Below, one piece after another: positions 51,056 through 59,148 of a stretch of 64,000 nt of DNA. How positions within the stretch are numbered: the first letter of the stretch is position 1; each line of letters starts with the position of its first letter. The DNA is taken from positions 4,645,233 through 4,709,232 of the forward strand of contig OZ246894.1 of the NCBI GenBank assembly GCA_965231925.1. Direction: 5' to 3'. Both the position numbers and the translations under genes were made by a program. Under the pieces are notes generated by a model, which saw only the letters and a list, made by a program, of their open reading frames with translations, was not told the origin of the DNA and ran no database searches. The DNA is from Poriferisodalis sp965231925. Lineage in GTDB: Bacteria > Actinomycetota > Acidimicrobiia > Acidimicrobiales > Poriferisodalaceae.

Positions 51056-51140
51056 GGAGGGGTGGCAGAGCGGACGATTGCGACGGTCTTGAAAACCGTT
51101 GAGGCGCAAGCCTCCGGGGGTTCGAATCCCCCTCCCTCCG
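51056..51140 (+). tRNA. tRNA-Ser (anticodon TGA)
   Basis: Class II tRNA of 85 nt. Acceptor GGAGGGG pairs with TCCCTCC (one G-T) and the discriminator is G. The anticodon loop TTGAAAA shows TGA. The variable arm is GGCGCAAGCC and the T arm GGGGGTTCGAATCCCCC. It is divergent from tRNA-Ser(GCT), 117 bp away. Confidence 0.95.
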
Positions 51141-51368
51141 CAACAGGATGACGTAGTGGTTGAGCTCAGCGGGTCTCGGCACACATAGCGGTGTCGGCAT
51201 TTCCACACTTGCGGACTCAGGTTTTTCGCACTTATACAGACAGTTTTATAGCACTTAAAATACCGGTAATATTGCACTCAGCGGCATCTCGGACGAGATT
51301 CGAAGCCTTGCGGGCCTCGCGTGGCGGGGTTTCGCTCGTGGACCCGACGGCAATCCGAACGAATTGGC
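51141..51368 (+). promoter_or_regulatory. AT-rich gap between tRNA-Ser and the DUF4143 gene
   Basis: This 228-bp stretch has no gene. About 51215-51280 is far richer in A/T than its surroundings, with CACTTATACAGAC, TTTTATAGCACTTAAAAT and CGGTAATATTGCAC. It probably carries the promoter of the ATPase gene and may mark imported DNA next to the tRNA. I see no att-like copy of the tRNA 3' end. Confidence 0.35.
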
Positions 51369-52646
51369 ATGGCAGCGACGCTCACTCCACCGCAATACCG
51401 CACGCGAGTCGTCGAACACGAGGTCAGCGCGGCCCTGCGCTCGAGTCCCGCTGTGTTGATCGACGGGCCTCGCGCATGCGGCAAGACATGGACCGGCAAG
51501 CGGTTTGCGAGCAGCGAGGCGCTGCTGGACACCCTGCCGAATGCGAGTCTGGCTGCATCGGTCGACGCGGCCGGACTGCTGAACGGGTCCACGCCGCGCC
51601 TGCTTGACGAATGGCACCTCGTGCCGGGCATCTGGAATCCGATGCGGCGCGCTTGCGATGACCGGGGCCGGCCCGGGCAGTTCATCCTGACGGGATCGGC
51701 AATGCCCCCAGACGGCGTCACTAGGCACTCCGGCGCAGGTCGTGTGGCCCGCGTCCGAATGAGGCCGATGACCATGTTCGAGTCCGGTGAGTCCGATGGC
51801 AGCGTGTCCGTGCGGGAGATGCTCGACGGTGCACCCTGCCGGGCTGCAGGCTCTGGTCTGTCGCTTCCCTCCATCATCGAGGCTGTATGCCGGGGCGGCT
51901 GGCCCGCGGTGATCGACGACAAATCCGAGGCTGCCCAGCGCTACTTGCGCAACTATCTCGACGACATCAGCCGAGCCGATATCGCCCTCGTGGACGATGT
52001 CAAGCGCGATCCAGTCGGAGTGCGTCGGTTGCTGACGTCGCTCGGGCGCAACGTAGCGACGCCGGCCTCGTACACAACGCTGGCTGTCGACACAACAGGC
52101 GACCGAGCGGTTTCGATGCACGCTCGCACGATCCGCAGCTACCTCGGCGCCCTGGAGCGCCTCTTCGTAACTGAAGATCTGCCCGCGTGGCGGCCGCACT
52201 TGCGGTCTCGCGCGCAGCTGCGAACCTCACCGGTGCGTCACTTCGTCTGCCCGTCATTGGCTGTTGCAGCGCTGCGGACGAACAGCGCTCGCCTGCGTGC
52301 CGATCTGGGCTTCTTCGGCTTGCTGTTTGAATCGCTCGTCGTGCGCGACCTTCGCGTGTACTCGCAGATCGACGGCTGCGAGATGTCTCACTACCGCGAC
52401 GAATACGGCTTGGAAGCGGACGTGATCCTGGAGCGCGCCGACGGAGAATGGGCGGCGTTCGAGATCAAGCTCGGCGGCGACCGGCTGATCAACGAAGGCA
52501 TCGAATCACTGCGCAAACTGGCCGAACGGGTGGACACCGAGCGGATGGGAACGCCGAGGAAGCTGGCGGTCATCACGGCGGGCGGCTACGGGTTCGAACT
52601 GTCCGACGGCATTGCAGTCGTGCCCATCACCGCGCTCGGCCCCTGA
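51369..52646 (+). CDS. AAA_14/DUF4143 ATPase
   Basis: This 425-aa protein has a Walker A (GPRACGKTWTGKRF), Walker B-like LLDEWHLVPGIWNPMR, sensor FILTGSAMPP and RMRPMTMFESGESDGSVSV. The DUF4143 part is restriction-fold-like: LFESLVVRDLRVYSQIDGCE, GLEADVILERADGEWAAFEI (D...ExK) and IKLGG. Such ATPases are common mobile accessory genes, with suspected but unproved roles in defence or toxin systems. The site next to two tRNA-Ser genes fits horizontal transfer. ATG 51369 gives the typical MAATLTPPQYRTRVVEHEV start. Confidence 0.85.
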   Translation: MAATLTPPQYRTRVVEHEVSAALRSSPAVLIDGPRACGKTWTGKRFASSEALLDTLPNASLAASVDAAGLLNGSTPRLLDEWHLVPGIWNPMRRACDDRGRPGQFILTGSAMPPDGVTRHSGAGRVARVRMRPMTMFESGESDGSVSVREMLDGAPCRAAGSGLSLPSIIEAVCRGGWPAVIDDKSEAAQRYLRNYLDDISRADIALVDDVKRDPVGVRRLLTSLGRNVATPASYTTLAVDTTGDRAVSMHARTIRSYLGALERLFVTEDLPAWRPHLRSRAQLRTSPVRHFVCPSLAVAALRTNSARLRADLGFFGLLFESLVVRDLRVYSQIDGCEMSHYRDEYGLEADVILERADGEWAAFEIKLGGDRLINEGIESLRKLAERVDTERMGTPRKLAVITAGGYGFELSDGIAVVPITALGP

Positions 52647-52674
52647 ACGCGGCAAGCAGGCACAGAGACCTGCA

Positions 52675-54201
52675 TCAGGCCAGGGGGCCGGTGGCTGTTT
52701 CTACTGCGGGTACCAAGGCCTCGGCGGTGAGCAGGTGATCGGCTGCGGCGAGTTCGGGTGACAGCCAGCGATCGGGGCCTGGGCCGGGCACTTCGCTGCG
52801 CAGCAAGGTGAGGGCGGCTGCGGTGCCTGCCGCGGGCTGTAGGGGTGCTCGCAGCTCGATGCCGCGGGCGGCGGTGACCCATTCGATAGCCAGGATGCGG
52901 CGCAGGTTGGCGACCGGCCGCCGCAGCTTGCGCGCCGCGCCCCAGCCCATCGACACGTGATCTTCCTGTATGGCGGAAGTGGGCAGCGAGTCCACTGCAG
53001 CCGGGGCAGCGAGGCGCCTGTTCTCGGCACACAGAGCCGCAGCGGTGTACTGGCCGATCATCAACCCGCTGTCGACGCCTGGGTCGTCAGCCAGGAACGG
53101 GGGCAGACCGTGGGAACGCTTGGGGTCGAGCAGCCGGTCGATGCGTCGCTCGGCAATGGCGCCGACCTCGGCCGCGGCGATGGCGAGGTAGTCGGCTGCC
53201 ATCGCGACGGGGGCTCCGTGGAAGTTGCCGCACGACTCGACGCGGCCGTCGGGCAGCACCATCGGGTTGTCGATGGCCGAGGCCAGTTCCGCCTCGGTCA
53301 CGCCTGTGGCGAAGTCGAGCGTGTCGCGGGCGGCGCCGTGCACCTGGGGCGTGCACCTGATGGAGTAGGCGTCTTGCACCCGGTCGTCGTCGAAGCGGTG
53401 GCTGGCCACGATGGGTGAACCCTCCAACACGGCGCGCCGGTTGGCTGCGCTGGCTTGCTGGCCGGGGTGGGGCCGCAACTCCAGCAGGTCAGCGGCGAAG
53501 GCCTGATCGGTGGCCAGCAGAGCCTCGACGCTGCAGGCCGCCGTGATGTCGGCGACCTTCAGCAGGCACCGAAGATCGTGGACGGCAAGGCAGAGCATTC
53601 CCAGGATCCCGTCGGTGCCGTTGGTGAGGGCGAGGCCTTCTTTCTCCGCGAGGACTGGCTCGATCCCAGCCGTTGCAAGGGCCTCGGCCCCAGTCGTTGT
53701 TCGCCCGTCCTCAGCGAGGGCCTCGCCCTCGCCGATGAGCACGAGCGCCGCGTGGGCGAGCGGCGCGAGGTCGCCGCTGGCGCCCAGCGAGCCGTGTTCG
53801 GGTACCACGGGCACGATGCCCGCGTTGATGAGCCGCACCAGAGATTCAGCGACCTGCGGCCGCGAGCCGGACAACCTGAACGCGAGCGTGCGGGCCCGCA
53901 GGAACATCATGGCCCTGACCACCTCGACCTCGACCGGCGGACCCATCCCGGCGGCATGGGAGCGGATCAAGGACTGCTGCAGTGCGGCTCGCCGGCCGGC
54001 GGGAATGGTGGTGTTGGCCAGGGCGCCGAAGCCGGTGGTGACCCCGTAGGCCGGTTCGCCCTCGGCCAGGGCCTCGACGATGCCGCGAGCCGCAGCCATG
54101 CCTGCGAGCGCCGCGTCGCTGAGACGGACTTCGGCGCCGTCGCGGGCAACCTCGACGACGTCGGCAACCGTGACACCCGGGCCGTCGAGTTCGACGGTCA
54201 T
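52675..54201 (-). CDS. hutH: Histidine ammonia-lyase
   Basis: This 508-aa enzyme deaminates histidine to urocanate. The MIO-forming Ala-Ser-Gly is intact (A141-S142-G143 in GSLGASGDLAPLAH). YGVTTGFGALANT, QEDHVSMG, and RRIDRLLDPKRSHGLPPFL complete the family pattern. Length and motifs are normal, in contrast with the broken hutU, hutF and hutI nearby. An IclR regulator lies upstream on the same strand. Repeat C occupies the space just before its ATG and leaves no clear ribosome-binding site, so expression is uncertain. Confidence 0.92.
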   Translation of the reverse strand: MTVELDGPGVTVADVVEVARDGAEVRLSDAALAGMAAARGIVEALAEGEPAYGVTTGFGALANTTIPAGRRAALQQSLIRSHAAGMGPPVEVEVVRAMMFLRARTLAFRLSGSRPQVAESLVRLINAGIVPVVPEHGSLGASGDLAPLAHAALVLIGEGEALAEDGRTTTGAEALATAGIEPVLAEKEGLALTNGTDGILGMLCLAVHDLRCLLKVADITAACSVEALLATDQAFAADLLELRPHPGQQASAANRRAVLEGSPIVASHRFDDDRVQDAYSIRCTPQVHGAARDTLDFATGVTEAELASAIDNPMVLPDGRVESCGNFHGAPVAMAADYLAIAAAEVGAIAERRIDRLLDPKRSHGLPPFLADDPGVDSGLMIGQYTAAALCAENRRLAAPAAVDSLPTSAIQEDHVSMGWGAARKLRRPVANLRRILAIEWVTAARGIELRAPLQPAAGTAAALTLLRSEVPGPGPDRWLSPELAAADHLLTAEALVPAVETATGPLA

Positions 54202-54206
54202 GGCAG

Positions 54207-54310
54207 AGGCTGAGCCCCGCGAACGAAGCGAGCTAGAGCGGGAAGCACAGTGTGAAGCCGTGGCCCGAGCGGCCCGTGAGCCGAGCGAACTAGAGCAGGA
54301 AATGATGCGC
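54207..54310 (-). repeat. Dispersed intergenic repeat, copy C
   Basis: Read on the minus strand it contains CTGCTCTAGTTCGCT, GGCTCACGGGCCGCTCGGGC, CACGGCTTC, CTTCCCGCTCTAGCTCGCTT and GGGGCTCAGCCTCT, matching copies A, B and D. It fills the gap between the IclR gene and the hutH start, ending 5 bp before the hutH ATG. Confidence 0.7.
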
Positions 54311-54325
54311 AGCGCGCCTGGAGGT

Positions 54326-55063
54326 TCATCTGTCCGCGCTTGCGGGCACGCTCGCCCCAACGGAGGACAGTGCTGTCGAGGTGGCCACTGCCGCGGTGAC
54401 CACGGCATCGGCTGCCGTCTGCAGGCGGGTGTCAGTGAGCCGGTCCGCTGGGCCCAGCACCGACAGCGCCGCTGCAGGACCTTCCACGCCGTAAATCGGC
54501 GCGCAGACCGCGGAGACGTCGGGTTCGATGGCACCGGTGTTAAAGGTGGGCTCGGGGCGGGAACCAGGTGCCATTGGGGCCGCGAGCAGTGCCGCGCCCA
54601 CTGCAGTGCCTTCGACTGGGACTGATCGGCCCACCCAGCCGACGTGGCGGATGGCCCGGCGTCCTTCGACCGTGGCGATATAGACAGCGGTGTCGCCGTC
54701 GCGCACGGCCAGGTACGCCGATTCTTCGGTGGCCTCCACCAACCGCTCGAGTTCGGGCTGGGCTGCGGACCTGAGCCGGGCGTAGGGGCCAGACTGCAAC
54801 GACGCCAAGGCGGTGCGCACGAACGAGGGGCCCACCGAATACGACCCGGACCCGTCCTTGATGAGATAGCCGCGATCAGTCAGAACCCGCAGGTGTCGCA
54901 GAGCAGTGCTCGCTGGTATGTCCGTGCGGGTGGCTGCCGCGCTCAGGCTGAGCTCGCCGCTGGTGACCACGGCGTCGAGCAGCGCCAGAACCCGCTCGGC
55001 CGAGCGCGACCGATGCAGCGTCTCTGCAGCTGGTGTTTCAGTATCTGAAATCTCTTGCTGCAT
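54326..55063 (-). CDS. IclR-family transcriptional regulator
   Basis: A 245-aa regulator with an N-terminal winged helix (SAERVLALLDAVVTSGELSL, AAATRTDIPASTALRHLRVL). The C-terminal IclR effector domain has ESAYLAVRDGDTAVYIATVE, RHVGWVGRSVPVEGTAVGAA and AVCAPIYGVEGPAAALSVLG. It sits between hutH and the divergent hutU-F-I genes, so it was probably the regulator of histidine use. The ATG lies right beside a TATGCT hexamer, fitting a leaderless mRNA. A palindrome within its first codons could be its own site. Confidence 0.85.
   Translation of the reverse strand: MQQEISDTETPAAETLHRSRSAERVLALLDAVVTSGELSLSAAATRTDIPASTALRHLRVLTDRGYLIKDGSGSYSVGPSFVRTALASLQSGPYARLRSAAQPELERLVEATEESAYLAVRDGDTAVYIATVEGRRAIRHVGWVGRSVPVEGTAVGAALLAAPMAPGSRPEPTFNTGAIEPDVSAVCAPIYGVEGPAAALSVLGPADRLTDTRLQTAADAVVTAAVATSTALSSVGASVPASADR
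55036..55050. promoter_or_regulatory. Palindrome inside the 5' end of the IclR gene
   Basis: TTTCAGTATCTGAAA has perfect 6-bp arms and a 3-bp centre, in an AT-rich stretch at codons 5-10 of the IclR gene and ~80 bp before the hutU start. IclR-family operators are often palindromes of this size. It could control both divergent transcripts. Confidence 0.4.
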
Positions 55064-55129
55064 ATTGACAGCATAGGCCCGACTTCGGTAACGTGTTGCA
55101 CACCATCCACCCGGCGTCTGAGGTCTCCA

Positions 55130-56045
55130 ATGGCAGGCAGCACACAGCACAGCGCCAGCGCTCCTGCGGGCGGGGTGAGGGCTCCCACCGGCACCACATT
55201 GACCTGCCGCAGTTGGCCCCAAGAGGCCGCGTTCCGGATGCTGCAGAACAATCTCGATCCCGATGTGGCCGAGCGTCCCGACGATCTTGTCGTGTATGGC
55301 GGTACCGGTCGGGCGGCGCGGTCGCGGCCCGCATTCCACGCCATGCTCGCGGCACTGACCGATCTCGCCGACGACGAGACGATGCTGGTGCAGTCAGGCA
55401 AGCCGGTCGGCGTTCTCCAAACGCACGAATGGGCGCCCAGGGTGCTCATCGCCAACTCCAACCTGGTCCCCGATTGGGGCACGTGGGACGAATTCCGCCG
55501 GCTGGAGCATCTCGGCCTGACCATGTTCGGACAGATGACTGCCGGGTCGTGGATCTACATCGGCACCCAGGGGATCCTGCAGGGCACCTACGAGTGCTTC
55601 GGGGCCATTGCCCGCAAGCGCTTCGGGGGATCGCTGGCGGGGACCCTCACCGTCACCGCCGGGCTCGGCGGCATGGGCGGCGCCCAGCCGCTGGCCATCA
55701 CCATGAACGAGGGCGTTGTCCTGTGCATCGAGGTCGACCCCGAGCGGGCCGCTCGCCGGGAGGTGTTCGACTACGGCAACAGCCTGCGGGCCGAAGCCGA
55801 GCTCGGCGGCTACGAGCGGGCATTCGACTACCCCGGGTTCTTGCCTGCCTACATCCGGCCCCTGTTCTGCGAGGGCAAGGGGCCGTTCCGCTGGGTTGCG
55901 CTGTCGGGCGACCCGGCCGACATCGCCGCCACCGACCGGGCCGTGCTCGAAGAGTTCCCCGACGACGAGCCGCTCAAGCGATGGATCACCCTCGCCGGTG
56001 AGCGGGTCGCGTTCCAGGGCCTGCCGGCGCGGATCTGCTGGCTCG
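55130..56045 (+). pseudogene. hutU: Urocanate hydratase, 3'-truncated and joined to hutF
   Basis: Residues 1-~305 are normal HutU: FRMLQNNLDPDVAERPDDLV, VYGGTGRAAR, LVQSGKPVGVLQTHEWAPRV, ANSNLVPDWGTWDEFRRLEH, TVTAGLGGMGGAQPLAITMN and LPARICWLG. HutU should continue for another ~240 residues, including the NAD-binding part around YGERAR. Instead the frame passes at WLGG into the N-terminus of HutF. The missing C-terminal third holds essential active-site segments, so no working hydratase can be made. Urocanate hydratase normally converts urocanate to imidazolonepropionate. Confidence 0.85.
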
Positions 56046-56558
56046 GCGGCCCCCGGGCCGCCCAGGGCGTCGTGATCGCAGTCGACGGCGACCGCATCGC
56101 CGCAGTCTGTGCCGGCGTTCCGGTTCGACCCGAAGGCGCCGTGCCGCTGGCGGGCCTGACCCTGCCGGCGCTGGCGAACGCCCACAGCCATGCCTTCCAC
56201 CGCGCCCTGCGGGGCCGAACCCACGACGGCCGTGGCAGTTGCTGGACGTGGCGTATTCGACGTGGAAACCCTGACCTCGATGGCCACCTCCGGCGGATAC
56301 CGGTCCCTTGGCTGGCCGGAGGGGGGCCGGCTGGAAGCGGGTGCGCTGGCCGACCTCGCGACGGTGGGACTCGGTGGGGTACGCATGGCCGGTACCGGCG
56401 CCGCCAACGCGCTGGCCTCGGCGATCTTCGCGGCCACCAGTGTCGATGTGCACCACCTGGTGGTGGGCGGCCGCACCGTCGTGCGCGACGGGAAGCACAC
56501 GACCATCGACGTCGCGGCCGGGCTTGCTTCGGCCATCTCGGAGGTGACTGCGCGATGA
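56040..56558 (+). pseudogene. hutF: Formimidoylglutamate deiminase, core deleted
   Basis: The N-terminal ~60 residues (GVVIAVDGDRIAAVCAGVPV, LAGLTLPALANAHSHAFHRA, LRGRTHDGRGSCWTW) have the first zinc histidines (HSH). Near 56230 the sequence jumps to the C-terminus in another frame: TSGGYRSLGWPEGGRLEAGA, LADLATVG and VVVGGRTVVRDGKHTTIDVA. About 290 residues with the remaining metal ligands are lost. The C-terminal stop overlaps the hutI ATG (ATGA), so operon order survived. HutF would convert formimidoylglutamate to formylglutamate. Confidence 0.85.
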
Positions 56559-57504
56559 CCTTGGTGATCGACAACATCTCCGAGCTGATCACGAACGATC
56601 CCGAGTTGGGTGACGGCCCGCTCGGCGTGGTGACCGATGCGTCGTTGGTCATCGACGGCGACACGGTTCTGGCGGTCGGCCCGTCCGGTGCCATCGCCGA
56701 TGAGCGTCTCGACGCCGGCGGCAGGTGCGTTCTGCCCGGATTCGTCGACTCCCACACCCACATGGTGTTCGCAGGCGACCGATCCGAGGAGTTCACTCGG
56801 CGGATGGCCGGCGAGGCCTACGACGGGGGCGGGATCCGGGTCACCACCGAAGCCACGCGCGGCGCCGGCCGGGACGCGCTGTGGGACTCGCTCCAACAGC
56901 GCCTGAGCGAAGCACACCGGGCCGGCACCACCACCGTGGAGATCAAGACCGGTTACGGGCTGTCGATGGACTCCGAGATTGAGCTGGCCTCACTGGCCGC
57001 CGAAGCGACTCCCGAAGCCACGTTCCTGGGCGCCCACCTGCTGCCCCGCGAGTACGAGGGGCGGGCCGACGACTACATCGATCTGGTGTGCGGGCCGATG
57101 CTGGACGCGGTTCGAGACCGGGTCCGCTGGATCGACGTGTTCTGCGAAACCGGTGCGTTCAACACCGAGCAGTCTCGGGCCGTGCTCGAGGCGGGGCGGG
57201 CCGCTGGGCTGGGCCTGCGCGTGCACGGCAACCAGCTCGGCCACGGGCCGGGCGTGCAGCTCGCCGTGGAAATGGGCTGTTCTTCGGTGGACCACTGCAC
57301 CTACCTGTCCGACGACGACATCGAAGCGCTGGCCGGCAGCGACACCGTGGCCACGTTCCTGCCGGTTACCGACTTCTCCACCCGCCAGCCGTACCCCGAT
57401 GCTCGCCGAGCCGTCACCACCTTGCGTACCGACCTGGCGTTCCCTTGATCTGGCAGACGTTGGGAGCCGATTATCGGCTGCCGCCCGCCGACGACCCGAG
57501 TTGA
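56555..57504 (+). pseudogene. hutI: Imidazolonepropionase with deletion near the C-terminus
   Basis: The N-terminal ~285 residues are typical HutI: GGRCVLPGFVDSHTHMVFAG, DRSEEFTRRMAGEAYDGGGI, VEIKTGYGLSMDSEIELASL, VHGNQLGHGPGVQLAVEMGC, SVDHCTYLSDDDIEALAGSD and DFSTRQPYPDARR. Then the frame shifts: the true C-terminus continues in another frame as HHLAYRPGVPLIWQTLGADY up to TGA 57502. About 85 residues, including the ATDxNPGS-type metal-site segment, are missing at ~57412. The literal frame stops at 57448 (297 aa, versus ~400 normally). Confidence 0.85.
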
Positions 57505-57527
57505 TTCTTGAAAAAGAAGGAAGAGAC

Positions 57528-58991
57528 ATGACCAACGACATCCCCAATCCGACAGCGCACAACCAGTGGTACCCATTTGCCAACCGGCCTCTGCCGCCGG
57601 AGGTCGACGGGCAGGCCGCCAATCCGGCCGTCGTCCCGGTTTTCGACGCTGTGCCGCTGCCGAGCCACGCTCGGTTCGTGGTGATCGGCGCCGGCGTGCA
57701 CGGGCTGTCGAGCGCCTACCACCTGGCCATGTACCTCGAGCGCACCGGCAAGGGCTCGGGCAGCGACGTGGTGCTGATCGACAAGCAGGGCCCCGGCGCT
57801 GGTGCCACCGGACTTGCCTGCGGTTGCGTTCGGAATATGTACATGACCGGGCCGCTGCACGCGATCCTGCGAGCCAGCGTGGAGGTGTGGGAATCCGACC
57901 CGGTGAACTTCGGCTTCCAGCAGGTCGGCTACGTGTCAGTCGGCGAGGCGAATCAGACGGAGGACTACCTCAAGCTCCAGGCATCTCAAGCTGCCAGCGG
58001 CTACCCCTCCGACGTCTTCACCGGTGCCGAGGCCCGTGCCTTCCTCACCAACCTGTGGCCCGACTTCAAGACCGAGAATTGCGACGTGGTGCTGCACGAA
58101 CACCGCTCCGGGTACGCAGGCACCCACATGGCGGTGTGGGGCCTCGACCAGAAATGTCGGCAGTGGGGCGTGCAACGGGTGTACGGCGCCACCGTGACCG
58201 GCTACGAGTTCGACAATTCAGGCTCGGTCACCGCCGTCGAGACCACCCAGGGATCGATCGCCTGCGAGCAGGTCGTCGTGGGTGCGGGGGCGTGGACGCC
58301 GACGCACTGGGAGTGGCTGGGCGGCCCGAGCCACCTCGACGTGGTGTACCCCGACGGCCACGTCGAATCCCAGATGGACATGTGGACGTACTGGCGACTG
58401 CTGGAGGGCGAAGTCTTGCTGCCCCCTGGCGTCGACTTCCGCACCGCGCAGCACAAGGACTCCCCGGTGCTGCACGTAGAGCTGATGAACACGCCCGTGT
58501 ACTCGCCGGACGGCCGGTTCCTCAAGGACCACTTCTACACCTACACGCGTTACGCCGCGGAGCGGGTGGGCGCCCCCGGCCTGCAGGGAGGCACGATCCC
58601 GATCAAGATCGGGCCGCGGGCCGCAGTGGAGCCCTACGGCCACCTGAACGACGAGTACCAGGCCGAGGAATGGTTCGCCGACTACTACTGCGCAACGCTG
58701 GGCATGCTCTTCAAGCGCCTCGAAGACCTGCGGCCGTACTTCAAGGAGCGGCGCAATGGCGGCATCGGGGCCTTCACCCCCGACAACGTGCCGGTGTTCG
58801 ACTACGTGGCCGACAACGCGTGGGTGATCGCCGATTCCAACCACGGGTTCAAGATGATCGGCGTGGGCAAGCTGACCGCCGAGATGATGGTGCACGGCGA
58901 CAAACCCGAAGAGCTCAAGCCGTTCACGCTCGACCGCTACCGCACCGGCGGCACCTTCGGCGACCGCAATTCCAACTGCCCCTGGGTGTAG
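57528..58991 (+). CDS. FAD-dependent oxidoreductase, DAO/sarcosine-dehydrogenase-like
   Basis: A 487-aa flavoprotein. FVVIGAGVHGLSSAYHLAMY is the FAD-binding GxGxxG motif, and GAGATGLACGCVRNMYMTGP is the segment that often bears covalent FAD or the active site. VVVGAGAWTP and the C-terminal ADSNHGFKMIGVGKLTAEMM close the DAO fold. Relatives oxidise N-methyl amino acids such as sarcosine and dimethylglycine; the substrate here is not clear. AAGGAAGAG precedes the ATG, one of the best ribosome sites in the window. It lies just after the broken hutI gene and seems intact. Confidence 0.85.
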   Translation: MTNDIPNPTAHNQWYPFANRPLPPEVDGQAANPAVVPVFDAVPLPSHARFVVIGAGVHGLSSAYHLAMYLERTGKGSGSDVVLIDKQGPGAGATGLACGCVRNMYMTGPLHAILRASVEVWESDPVNFGFQQVGYVSVGEANQTEDYLKLQASQAASGYPSDVFTGAEARAFLTNLWPDFKTENCDVVLHEHRSGYAGTHMAVWGLDQKCRQWGVQRVYGATVTGYEFDNSGSVTAVETTQGSIACEQVVVGAGAWTPTHWEWLGGPSHLDVVYPDGHVESQMDMWTYWRLLEGEVLLPPGVDFRTAQHKDSPVLHVELMNTPVYSPDGRFLKDHFYTYTRYAAERVGAPGLQGGTIPIKIGPRAAVEPYGHLNDEYQAEEWFADYYCATLGMLFKRLEDLRPYFKERRNGGIGAFTPDNVPVFDYVADNAWVIADSNHGFKMIGVGKLTAEMMVHGDKPEELKPFTLDRYRTGGTFGDRNSNCPWV

Positions 58992-59035
58992 CTCGCCCCG
59001 ACCTGCGGGCACTCGGCGGCTGCGACCATCCCAAG

Positions 59036-59128
59036 AGGCTGAGCCCCGGGTCCAAGCGGCCCGTGAGCGGTAGCGAACAAGAGCGGGAAACGACCGGTGC
59101 GACAACCGGAGGGCTCACCCATGCGCGC
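59036..59128 (-). repeat. Dispersed intergenic repeat, copy D
   Basis: On the minus strand this has GGTGAGCCCTCCGG, TTTCCCGCTCTTGTTCGCT, CGCTCACGGGCCGCT and CCCGGGGCTCAGCCTCT, diverged from copies A-C. It lies in the gap between the convergent oxidoreductase and Fic genes. Small palindromes such as CCGGTTGTCGCACCGG are present. Confidence 0.6.
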
Positions 59129-59148
59129 GCCTTCTCAGGGACTGCCGG

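Noticed and set aside
55055..57448. A single 797-aa HutU-HutF-HutI fusion enzyme
   Set aside because: The continuous frame crosses ~100 nonsense codons in hutF, where the true C-terminus is in another frame. It is an accident of open reading, not a designed fusion.
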